Part shown: positions 25,215 through 33,192 of the stretch, piece by piece
How the letters are laid out: every line of letters begins with the position of its first letter
Numbering within the stretch: position 1 is the stretch's first letter
NCBI GenBank assembly: GCA_964611145.1
Contig: CAZSYM010000005.1
Span: 1 to 64,000, forward strand
Origin: WFQV01 sp964611145
GTDB taxonomy: Bacteria > Bacteroidota > Ignavibacteria > Ignavibacteriales > Melioribacteraceae
Direction: 5' to 3'
Length of the DNA: 64,000 nt
The notes under the pieces: model-generated
The model's database searches: none
What the model was told of the DNA's origin: nothing
Seen by the model: only the letters and a program-made list of their open reading frames with translations
Made by a program: the position numbers and the translations under genes

Positions 25215-25780
25215 TGCGAATCACCGGCGGAGAACTTCGCGGTAGAAGTCTTAAAGTTCCAAAGTCGGATTTAATCAGACCCACAACGGACAGAGTTAGA
25301 GAATCCCTTTTTGCAGTTTTGGAAAATCTGATTTCTTTCGAGAACATACATGTATGCGACGTCTATGCCGGTAGCGGTTCTCTCGGCTTCGAAGCGCTTA
25401 GTCGAGGAGCCGCAAGCATTCATTTCGTAGAAAAAAACTTCGTGATTTACAAAAACCTTTACAAAAACATCGAAGCATTAAACGCAAAGGAAAGGACAAA
25501 AGTTTTTAAAACAACGGCTTTGCGCTTTTCGAAAATGAAGAATCACGAACGCTACGATTTAATATTAGCCGACCCGCCTTTTTTCAAATTCGACGTTCAT
25601 CAAGTCGTAAAAAACTTTTTGGAAAATGCTTTTCTAACGGAAAACGGGATTCTGATTGTTGAGCGCTCCGTTCAAACCGAGAAAGAAGATACGGAAGGTT
25701 TCGGAAAAAAGGCTTTCAAAAAAATAGGCGACAGTTTAATTTACGGTTTTCCGAAAAGGAAAGAATTTGGCGATGAATAA
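25214..25780 (+). CDS. rsmD: 16S rRNA (guanine966-N2)-methyltransferase
   Basis: RsmD (188 residues) methylates G966 of 16S rRNA in the assembled 30S subunit. MRITGGELRGRSLKVP is the usual N-terminus, the SAM site is VCDVYAGSGSLGFEALSRGA, and LILADPPFFKFD is the catalytic DPPF motif. I start at the ATG at 25214, overlapping the PilM-like stop by one base; upstream residues do not fit the family. coaD follows after 63 bases, a very common pairing. Confidence 0.93.
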   Translation: MRITGGELRGRSLKVPKSDLIRPTTDRVRESLFAVLENLISFENIHVCDVYAGSGSLGFEALSRGAASIHFVEKNFVIYKNLYKNIEALNAKERTKVFKTTALRFSKMKNHERYDLILADPPFFKFDVHQVVKNFLENAFLTENGILIVERSVQTEKEDTEGFGKKAFKKIGDSLIYGFPKRKEFGDE

Positions 25781-25843
25781 AATTAATGCGAAATTGAAAA
25801 TGTATTTCAAATCATTTGTCAAAACCAACGGAGAGAATCCGAA

Positions 25844-26344
25844 ATGAGACGAGTAATTTATCCGGGAACGTTCGACCCGGTAACTAACGGACACATAGAC
25901 GTAATCAAGCGGGCGATGGATTTGTTCGACGAGATAGTGGTTACCGTAGCTAAAAATCCCGCCAAGAAAGAAATGTTTTCACTTGCGGAACGAATTGAGA
26001 TGCTGGAGGAAAGCTTAAAGGACTTTCCGAACGTGCGTGTGGATTCCTTTGACGGGCTGGTCGTTGACCACGCCAGAGAACTCGGCGCCGTGGGAATAAT
26101 CCGCGGACTAAGAGCAATCAGTGATTTTGAATACGAATTTCAAATGGCGTTGATGAACAGAAAATTAAACAAGGATTTTAAAACAATTTTTCTGATGCCA
26201 CACGAAAAGTACACTTATCTAAATTCCACAATTATTCGCAATCTCGCTCAATTCGATGCGGACGTAAGCGAATTTGTGCCTCCTATCGTCGTCAAGAAAT
26301 TAAAAGAGAAAAGAGAAGAATTACTTAAGAAAAAAGAAAGATAA
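25844..26344 (+). CDS. coaD: Phosphopantetheine adenylyltransferase
   Basis: CoaD (166 residues) makes dephospho-CoA from 4'-phosphopantetheine and ATP, the fourth step of coenzyme A synthesis. GTFDPVTNGHIDVI (9-22) holds the nucleotidyltransferase HxGH-type site (NGH), and YLNSTIIRNL is the ISSTxVR-type motif near the end. IRGLRAISDFEYEFQMALMNRKL is typical. The length is standard. GGAGAG precedes the ATG. A bidirectional terminator follows. Confidence 0.96.
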   Translation: MRRVIYPGTFDPVTNGHIDVIKRAMDLFDEIVVTVAKNPAKKEMFSLAERIEMLEESLKDFPNVRVDSFDGLVVDHARELGAVGIIRGLRAISDFEYEFQMALMNRKLNKDFKTIFLMPHEKYTYLNSTIIRNLAQFDADVSEFVPPIVVKKLKEKREELLKKKER

Positions 26345-26378
26345 TTTCCCCCGAAGAAGATGTTCGGGGGAAATTTTT
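26344..26378. terminator. Terminator between coaD and gpmI
   Basis: ATTTCCCCCGAA (26344-26355) and TTCGGGGGAAAT (26363-26374) pair perfectly, with a seven-base loop and TTTTT on the plus side. It lies between convergent genes and overlaps the gpmI stop region. It should end coaD transcription and probably gpmI too. Confidence 0.85.
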
Positions 26379-28005
26379 AAGAAATAAAAGTAATCAAAGA
26401 GGGATCGTAATCTTCTACGTTTTCGAATCCTAACAAATTCAGTAATGTTCCGGCAATATTTGTCAAACCCCGTTTCTCCAAATTCGCCATTTTATATTCA
26501 CCGGCGTATGCGGGGTCATAAATAATAAACGGAACGGGATTAAGGGAATGGGAAGTTTTAACGGTCTTTACACCGTTTTTAACCGTAAACATCTCGTCCG
26601 CATTACCGTGGTCTGCAGTGATAATTGCAATTCCGTTCAATTCCTCAATCACCTCAAGGAGTTCTCCCACGCATTTATCTACTGTTTCCACGGCTTCGAT
26701 TGCCGCCTTCATCACTCCCGTGTGTCCAACCATATCTCCGTTTGCAAAATTTAATCTTCCCCAGCGATATTTACCACTGCGAAGAAGTTCTATGGTTTTC
26801 TCTTTAATTTCCTCCGCTTTCATCTTCGGCTTTTGGTCAAACGGAATTTGGTCTGAAGGAATTTCTATATAAGTTTCCAATTTTTCGTCGATGTACCCCG
26901 AGCGGTTCCCGTTCCAGAAATAAGTTACATGTCCGAATTTTTGAGTCTCCGAAATTGCAAACGAGGTAACTCCTTCCGCACAAAGATACTCACTCACGGT
27001 TCTGTCTATTTGAGGCGGTTGCACCAGGAAATTCTTCGGTATATGCAAATCCCCGTCGTATTCCATCATTCCGGCGAAAAAGACATCGGGAAAACGTTTA
27101 CGGTCGAACTCGCTAAAATCTTTTTCCTCAAAAGCGCGGGAAATTTCTATCGCACGATCGCCGCGGAAATTAAAGAACACCACGGCGTCGCCGTCTTCAA
27201 TGGTACCGACGGGTTTATCGTTCTCATCAACGATTACAAAGGCATCCAGGTATTGGTCGGTTGCGCCCGGGTCTTCGTCATACATAGTTTGGATTGCCTC
27301 CTCGGCAGATTTAAAACGTCTTGCTTCTCCGAGAACATGGGCTTTCCAACCGCGCTCGACAATTCTCCAATCGGCATTGTATCTGTCCATTGTCGTAACC
27401 ATTCTCCCGCCACCGGAAGCTATTTTATAATCGAATCCCTCGGAATTGATTTTTGCAAGCAATTCCTCCGTCGGACGAACATAATTAAGAGCCGTTCTTT
27501 CCCCTACATCTCTACCGTCCAAGAGGATATGAAGTCGGACGCGCTTAACTCCCTCCGCTTTACATCTTTCCAGCATTGCAAAAAGATGATTGATGTGGGA
27601 ATGCACATTTCCGTCCGATAGAAGTCCCATAAAATGAACCGTTCCACCCTTCTTTCCGCGTGCGATAATATTTTTCCAGCTTTCGCTTTCGAATATTTTA
27701 CCCGACTCGATAGATAAATTAACCAATTTAGCTCCCTGTGCAAAAACTCTACCCGCTCCGATAGCGTTATGCCCAACCTCGCTGTTTCCCATGTCGCCCT
27801 CGCCTGGTAAACCGACGGCGGGACCGTGCGCCTTGAGTGTTGTAAAAAGGTTAGATTTAAAAAGTCTGTCCAGAGTGGGGGTCTTTGCCAAATAAACGGC
27901 ATTTGAATCGTCTTCTTTACCGAGTCCGACGCCGTCCATTATTATCAAGAGCAAGGGACCTTTTCGCCCGTGGAAATTCTTGAGTTTATTCAAATGCAAA
28001 TTCAT
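26377..28005 (-). CDS. gpmI: 2,3-bisphosphoglycerate-independent phosphoglycerate mutase
   Basis: GpmI (542 residues) interconverts 3- and 2-phosphoglycerate in glycolysis using two manganese ions and a phosphoserine. LLLIIMDGVGLG starts the metal-binding core, and GEGDMGNSEVGHNAIGAGR carries Ser75, the phosphorylated serine. VGHTGVM and IITADHGNADEMF supply later metal ligands. GGAGG precedes the ATG. Enolase, the next glycolytic enzyme, is about 4 kb away on the same strand. Confidence 0.95.
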   Translation of the reverse strand: MNLHLNKLKNFHGRKGPLLLIIMDGVGLGKEDDSNAVYLAKTPTLDRLFKSNLFTTLKAHGPAVGLPGEGDMGNSEVGHNAIGAGRVFAQGAKLVNLSIESGKIFESESWKNIIARGKKGGTVHFMGLLSDGNVHSHINHLFAMLERCKAEGVKRVRLHILLDGRDVGERTALNYVRPTEELLAKINSEGFDYKIASGGGRMVTTMDRYNADWRIVERGWKAHVLGEARRFKSAEEAIQTMYDEDPGATDQYLDAFVIVDENDKPVGTIEDGDAVVFFNFRGDRAIEISRAFEEKDFSEFDRKRFPDVFFAGMMEYDGDLHIPKNFLVQPPQIDRTVSEYLCAEGVTSFAISETQKFGHVTYFWNGNRSGYIDEKLETYIEIPSDQIPFDQKPKMKAEEIKEKTIELLRSGKYRWGRLNFANGDMVGHTGVMKAAIEAVETVDKCVGELLEVIEELNGIAIITADHGNADEMFTVKNGVKTVKTSHSLNPVPFIIYDPAYAGEYKMANLEKRGLTNIAGTLLNLLGFENVEDYDPSLITFIS

Positions 28006-28080
28006 CTTTACCTCCGAATTTTTAGTTTTTCACTACACAAATATACCGTCGCCGTTCTTGCCGTCCAATTACTTGTAACT

Positions 28081-30243
28081 TTACACCAGCAAGGACAAAG
28101 CTATTCTTCCCCTTTCCACGTCCGTGTTCAGAACCTCTACGGAAACGACGTCCCCAACGGAAAGGATTTCCAAAGGATGTTTTATAAATTTCTTACCCAT
28201 ATTCGAAATATGAATCAAGCCGTCTTCCTTTACACCTATATCAACGAAAGCCCCGAAATCAACGACATTTCTAACGACGCCCTTAAGAACCATTCCTTTA
28301 TGCAAATCTTCTATTTTCAAAACATCATCGCGCAAGAGGGGAGCGGGTAAATCTTCCCGCGGGTCTCTGCCGGGTTTAAGAATGTTTTCCACAATATCGG
28401 CGAGGGTAGGCTCGCCCACTCCAATGCTCTCCGCCACCCTTTTCAATCCGCGACTTTCAACAAAATTCCTTACTTCCTCGCCCTTTATGCCTATCTGACT
28501 TGGAGAAACATTACACAGAGCAAGTAATTTTTCGGTTGCACCATACGATTCGGGATGAATGAAAGTGTTATCGAAAGGATTTTCCCCATCGGAAATTTTC
28601 AGAAAACCCGCCGCCTGCTCGAAAGTTTTCTCACCTATTCCCGGTACATTTTTCAGTTCTTCCCGATTTTTAAACGCTCCTTCCCTCTCTCGATACTCCA
28701 CAATTGCCTTTGCGAGACGCTTATTCAATCCCGAAACATAAGAAAGCAAAGCCCACGAAGCGGTATTCAAATTAACGCCAACAAAATTAACACAGCTAAT
28801 CACCACTTCGTCCAATTTCTTCCTCAAGCGACTTTGATTTACGTCGTGCTGATAAAGCCCCACTCCTATGGACTTCGGTTCTATTTTCACCAACTCGGCA
28901 AGAGGGTCCAAAACTCGACGAGCAATGGATATATTGCCGCGAGTAGCCGCTTCCAGTTCGGGAAATTCCTCCCGTGCTATTTCGGAAGCCGAATAAACGG
29001 AAGCTCCCGCCTCGTTGGTTACAATGTAACGACAGCTCAGCTTATTTTCCTTAATCAATTCCGCTATTAAGGAAACCGTTTCCCTGCTTGCCGTCCCGTT
29101 TCCTATTGCTATTACGTCCACCGAGTATTTTTTAATCAACTCAAGAAGCTTTCCCTTCGCCTCCGTTTTTCTATTTCGTGGAGGATGAGGATAAATCGTA
29201 ATTCCATCAAGATATTTACCCGTTTCATCTATCACCGCCACTTTGGAACCGGAAACAAAACCAGGATCGATTCCCATTATCGTTTTGCCCGACACGGGCG
29301 GTTGCAAAAGAAGTTGACGCAAATTTTTTGCAAAAATCTCAATTGCATGCGCATCCGCTTTTTCCGTCAGCGTATTTCGGATTTCTCTTTCCAGTGAAGG
29401 ATAAACGAGGCGCTCGAAAGAATCCGCCGCGCACGAGCGTAAAATCTCTTCGAAAACCGTCTCCTCCTTTCCGAAAAAAATCTCATAGATTTGATCAAGA
29501 AGTTTTTCCCTGTCGAACTCGAAGGATACCGACAGAGCACCCTCGCGCTCCCCTCGGTTGATCGCCAAGATTTGGTGAGGCTTAATTTTTCCGACTTCAC
29601 TTTTGAAATCGTAATAAATTTCATAATTGCCTTGGGACCGTTTCTCTTCCGAAACCCCTTTTCTCTTTCGGGAGATAATCCACGCTTTTTCCTCCAGAGC
29701 CTTTCGCACAACGTTTCTGACATCCGCGGAATCCGCTATCATTTCCGCTATAATATCTTTTGCTCCGTTCAGAGCTTCTTCCGAGTTTGCAATTCCTTTT
29801 TCCTCATCAACGAACTCCGCAATTTTTTCTTCCAGGTCGCCTTTGAAACTCGGATTACCAAGCAGAAAATCAGCCAGCGGTTCCAATCCCTTTGCCCGCG
29901 CAACGCTACCTCTCGTTTTGCGTTTGGGTTTATAAGGAAGATATAAATCCTCCACCTCGCGCAATTTTACTGCGGAAAGAATTTTGTGTTTTAACTCCTC
30001 GGTTAATTTCCCTTGCTCCTGAATGCTTTTAAGAACAGCCTCTTTCCGTTCCTCGAGCAACACAAGATAATTAAACCGTTCCTCTATATTCCGAAGTTGT
30101 GCCTCGTCCAATCCGCCCGTTTTTTCTTTTCTATAGCGAGCAATAAAGGGGACGGTGGCACCGTTCTCGAGAAGCTTTATTGCGGACTCTACCTGAGAAC
30201 GCTCAAGCCCCAACTCCCTTGCAACTTGTAGAAAAATATCCAT
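28081..30243 (-). CDS. tex: Transcription accessory protein Tex (S1 RNA-binding)
   Basis: Tex (720 residues) binds RNA and affects transcription and toxin gene expression. It has the N-terminal Tex domain, with FIARYRKEKTGGLDEAQLR near 32-50, a YqgF-like RNase H domain with TIMGIDPGFVSGSKVAVID near 317-335, helix-hairpin-helix motifs (LKNVPGIGEKTFEQAAGFL), and a C-terminal S1 domain with MVLKGVVRNVVDFGAFVDIG and DGLIHISNM. The length is normal. GGGAG precedes the ATG. The gap to gpmI is 75 bases. Confidence 0.96.
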   Translation of the reverse strand: MDIFLQVARELGLERSQVESAIKLLENGATVPFIARYRKEKTGGLDEAQLRNIEERFNYLVLLEERKEAVLKSIQEQGKLTEELKHKILSAVKLREVEDLYLPYKPKRKTRGSVARAKGLEPLADFLLGNPSFKGDLEEKIAEFVDEEKGIANSEEALNGAKDIIAEMIADSADVRNVVRKALEEKAWIISRKRKGVSEEKRSQGNYEIYYDFKSEVGKIKPHQILAINRGEREGALSVSFEFDREKLLDQIYEIFFGKEETVFEEILRSCAADSFERLVYPSLEREIRNTLTEKADAHAIEIFAKNLRQLLLQPPVSGKTIMGIDPGFVSGSKVAVIDETGKYLDGITIYPHPPRNRKTEAKGKLLELIKKYSVDVIAIGNGTASRETVSLIAELIKENKLSCRYIVTNEAGASVYSASEIAREEFPELEAATRGNISIARRVLDPLAELVKIEPKSIGVGLYQHDVNQSRLRKKLDEVVISCVNFVGVNLNTASWALLSYVSGLNKRLAKAIVEYREREGAFKNREELKNVPGIGEKTFEQAAGFLKISDGENPFDNTFIHPESYGATEKLLALCNVSPSQIGIKGEEVRNFVESRGLKRVAESIGVGEPTLADIVENILKPGRDPREDLPAPLLRDDVLKIEDLHKGMVLKGVVRNVVDFGAFVDIGVKEDGLIHISNMGKKFIKHPLEILSVGDVVSVEVLNTDVERGRIALSLLV

Positions 30244-30443
30244 GCAAAACTCCCAAAATACGAGCGTGCAATAAAGCGGAAAAAATTATAATTGCCAAAT
30301 AAACCCTTAACTTGAGATACCTCAAAATACACAAAAGAAAATTAGAAAGTTTTCATTTTATTATGATATTCCATATTTTAGAACGCAAAGAACCTAAAAT
30401 TAGTATTTGACAAAATTCATATTTTCTAAAATCAGGAAAAAAC
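30244..30443. other. AT-rich divergent intergenic region
   Basis: About 200 bases between tex (minus) and the transglutaminase lipoprotein (plus) are strongly AT-rich and carry no gene. TTGACA near 30405 is followed by TAAAAT after only 14 bases, too short for a normal sigma70 promoter, so no promoter is called. Confidence 0.5.
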
Positions 30444-31496
30444 ATGAAAAACGTAGGAAAATACTTGGGGTGGTTTTTTCTCTTTCTTTTGTTTTATTCA
30501 TGCACCACTACTTTAAAAATGCCGAAAAAAGCCTATGCGGTTATAAAATTTTCACAAAACAAAAAATTTCTTTCTAATCCTCGCTATGTAAAGGGGAAGT
30601 TAATTATCACGGTTACAAAAACAGGCAAAGCCACAAAAGATAGCAATAACGCGGTTTACATCTGGAGTCCAAATATTGAAGAAATGCCTAATCAAAAAAT
30701 AATTCAAGCAGTGGAATATTCCGCCCCCCTGCCGGTAGACATTTTTGAGGATAGAGATTACGGCAACGAAATAGCCTTCTGGAACTTAACTGACGCCCTC
30801 GAAGAAAAAGATAGCCTAAAACTGGAACGCACTTTTGCTGCTATCATTTTTGATTATAATTTAGAAGCTGATTCCAATTTGATTACCGCAGCGTGGAAAT
30901 ATGTATCCCCAGAACTGATAAAGTTTTACACCCGTGAAGAACCGTTTTTAGAGCAAACTCCCAAAATGAAGGAGCTTGTGGATAGCCTACTTTCCAATAC
31001 AAAAAACCCGCTTACTAAGGCTCGCAAGATTTTTGCATGGATAAGGAAAAACATGAAATACGCTTATCCCCCAAAAAATCGGGGAGCCAAAACAGCATTT
31101 AATTCCTTAAAAGGAGATTGTGGACAGTACACTACCCTGTTTGTCTCTTTATGCAGAATCGCAGGAATACCTGCTCGTCAAAGATCTGGTTTTCACTTCG
31201 TGCAAGAAAACACCGGTTTACATGTATGGGCGGAAATTTTCCTTCCACCGTATGGTTGGGTACCCGTTGACGCTACAAGAGAAAATGGCTTTGGTAAAAT
31301 CGGAAACGATCTTGTTACCGCATCCATAGGAACAAATATTCCTTTGAAACATTCTCCTTTATGGGCAAATTATTCTAATTCTGAAATTGAAAAAGGAAGG
31401 ACATTTTTCATGCAAATGAGCACCCTTGCTGCTAGAGGCATAAACGTAAACGTCTCGACTCGACGAATAGTTTTAAAATCCGAACTTATCAAATAA
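30444..31496 (+). CDS. Transglutaminase-like lipoprotein
   Basis: The 350-residue protein has a signal with LLFYSC at its lipobox, so it is likely a lipoprotein. A C-terminal transglutaminase-like domain has Cys226 in KGDCGQYT, His260 in GLHVWAEIF and Asp276 in VPVDATR, a complete Cys-His-Asp triad. Such domains are proteases, amidases or crosslinkers; the substrate is unknown. NMKYAYPP and the early FAWIR motif are typical. The gene looks more AT-rich than its neighbours and lies alone between divergent tex and convergent eno, which may mean recent acquisition. Confidence 0.8.
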   Translation: MKNVGKYLGWFFLFLLFYSCTTTLKMPKKAYAVIKFSQNKKFLSNPRYVKGKLIITVTKTGKATKDSNNAVYIWSPNIEEMPNQKIIQAVEYSAPLPVDIFEDRDYGNEIAFWNLTDALEEKDSLKLERTFAAIIFDYNLEADSNLITAAWKYVSPELIKFYTREEPFLEQTPKMKELVDSLLSNTKNPLTKARKIFAWIRKNMKYAYPPKNRGAKTAFNSLKGDCGQYTTLFVSLCRIAGIPARQRSGFHFVQENTGLHVWAEIFLPPYGWVPVDATRENGFGKIGNDLVTASIGTNIPLKHSPLWANYSNSEIEKGRTFFMQMSTLAARGINVNVSTRRIVLKSELIK

Positions 31497-31723
31497 TCAT
31501 TAGCATCTGAAGTAAAAACCTATAACTTCCCACAAAAGGAAAGGAAACAACAATTGTCCCATTCATATAAGGATTTCAACTGTTTTGGAGCACTTGATAA
31601 ATTTTTGAAACAACTTTAAAACCGAAAAATTCACTTACTAAAAAACCCTTTTGAAAACAACCCCATGTTTTCAACATTACCTTTGTTAACTTACACAAAG
31701 CACGATGAGGTCTCAAAGCAACA

Positions 31724-31753
31724 AAACAAAAAGGCGTCCCAAAGGGACGCCTT
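31724..31753 (-). terminator. Terminator after eno
   Basis: AAGGCGTCCC (31731-31740) and GGGACGCCTT (31744-31753) form a ten-pair stem with a three-base loop. On the minus strand it is followed by a run of T. It lies 22 bases after the eno stop. Confidence 0.88.
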
Positions 31754-31775
31754 TCTCTATCATTTCATTATATTC

Positions 31776-33068
31776 TTATCCGTTATAATTAACTGCTGTC
31801 AAACCGGGGAATATAGCGGTCGTATCGAGTTCTTCCTCAATTCTGAGCAATTGATTATACTTCGCTATTCTGTCCGTGCGACTTGCGGAGCCCGTTTTAA
31901 TCTGTCCCACATTCGTAGCCACGGCGAAATCGGCTATCGTGGTATCTTCCGTCTCACCCGAGCGGTGACTGATCACATTCGTATAACCGGCATTCTTAGC
32001 CATTTCGATTGTATCCAAAGTCTCGGTTAAAGTTCCTATTTGATTTAATTTAATCAATATAGAATTTGCAATCCCCATTTCGATTCCTTTGGCAAGTCTT
32101 TCCGTATTCGTAACAAAAATATCATCTCCTACTATTTGTATTTTGCCTCCCAGTGCGGCATTCAGATTTTTCCAACCTTCCCAGTCATCTTCCGCCAAGC
32201 CGTCTTCAAGAGAAACAATGGGATATTTTGCGACAAGTTCTTCATACATTTTAATCATCTCATCGGAGGAGTGCTCGGACTTATCGGATTTGAAAAAGAC
32301 ATATAACCCTTTTTCTTTATCGTACATCTCGCTTGCAGCGGGATCCAAAGCTATACTGATTTGTTCACCGGGTTTATAACCGGCTTTTTCAATTGCCATC
32401 AAAATGATATCCAATGTTTCCTCGTTGGATTTCAGATTGGGAGCAAAGCCGCCTTCGTCGCCCACAGTGGTTTGATAACCTTTTTCGTGCAGGACTTTTT
32501 TAAGAGCGTGAAAAGTTTCGGCGCCCATTCGCAAAGCCTCGGCAAAGGTCGGTGCTCCGTGAGGCATAATCATGAACTCTTGAATATCCACAGTATTATC
32601 GGCATGTTTTCCCCCGTTCAAAATATTCATCATAGGAACGGGTAAAACTTTTGCATTCGTGCCGCCTATGTAACGATAAAGTGGCAATCCGAGAGCTTCA
32701 GCCGCCGCTTTAGCACATGCCAAGGAAACTCCCAATATAGCATTGGCACCGAATTTCCCTTTGTTTTTGGTTCCGTCCAATTCGATAAGAAAATTGTCTA
32801 TCGCCACTTGTTCCGTTGCGTCGAAATCGATTAACTGTTCCGCTATTTGATTGTTTACAAAATCCACCGCCTTCTTTACACCCTTACCGCCATAGCGTTC
32901 GGGGTCGCCGTCCCTCAATTCAACGGCTTCGTGCTCGCCGGTGGAAGCACCGCTGGGAACAGCCGCACGTCCTTTAAAACCGGAGCTTAGTAACACCTCC
33001 ACTTCCACCGTGGGATTTCCGCGCGAATCCAATATTTCTCGCGCTGCAACATCTACTATTCTTGTCAT
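31776..33068 (-). CDS. eno: Enolase
   Basis: Enolase (430 residues) makes phosphoenolpyruvate from 2-phosphoglycerate. VAAREILDSRGNPTVEVEV is the N-terminal hallmark, GDDIFVTN supplies a metal Asp, SLEDGLAEDDWEGW contains a further metal site, and LIKLNQIGTLTET and SHRSGETEDTTIAD hold the catalytic lysine and the C-terminal signature. I prefer the ATG at 33068 over the TTG two codons upstream, since AAGGAG is correctly spaced from it. Standard length. Confidence 0.97.
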   Translation of the reverse strand: MTRIVDVAAREILDSRGNPTVEVEVLLSSGFKGRAAVPSGASTGEHEAVELRDGDPERYGGKGVKKAVDFVNNQIAEQLIDFDATEQVAIDNFLIELDGTKNKGKFGANAILGVSLACAKAAAEALGLPLYRYIGGTNAKVLPVPMMNILNGGKHADNTVDIQEFMIMPHGAPTFAEALRMGAETFHALKKVLHEKGYQTTVGDEGGFAPNLKSNEETLDIILMAIEKAGYKPGEQISIALDPAASEMYDKEKGLYVFFKSDKSEHSSDEMIKMYEELVAKYPIVSLEDGLAEDDWEGWKNLNAALGGKIQIVGDDIFVTNTERLAKGIEMGIANSILIKLNQIGTLTETLDTIEMAKNAGYTNVISHRSGETEDTTIADFAVATNVGQIKTGSASRTDRIAKYNQLLRIEEELDTTAIFPGLTAVNYNG

Positions 33069-33157
33069 TTTCAATCTCCTTTATTTTTTTGCTTAATTTC
33101 AGAACTTACTGTTAAACTTTTATTTCCTCTCCCCTTTAATTCATTTATAAAAAGGGA

Positions 33158-33183
33158 ACCGTCCCGGCAAAAGTCGGGACGGC
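33158..33183 (-). terminator. Terminator after the malic enzyme gene
   Basis: CCGTCCCG (33159-33166) and CGGGACGG (33175-33182) form an eight-pair stem. On the minus strand it is followed by TTCCCTTTTTATA. It lies just after the stop of the malic enzyme gene at 33193. Confidence 0.8.
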
Positions 33184-33192
33184 TTACCCGAT

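Noticed and set aside
30405..30430. TTGACA promoter before the transglutaminase lipoprotein
   Set aside because: The nearest TAAAAT is only 14 bases away and no TAnnTTTG sits 19 bases after the TTGA, so neither promoter model fits.
31497..31723. Small gene between the transglutaminase lipoprotein and eno
   Set aside because: Frames are short and AT-rich with no ribosome binding site; only the eno terminator at its end is supported.
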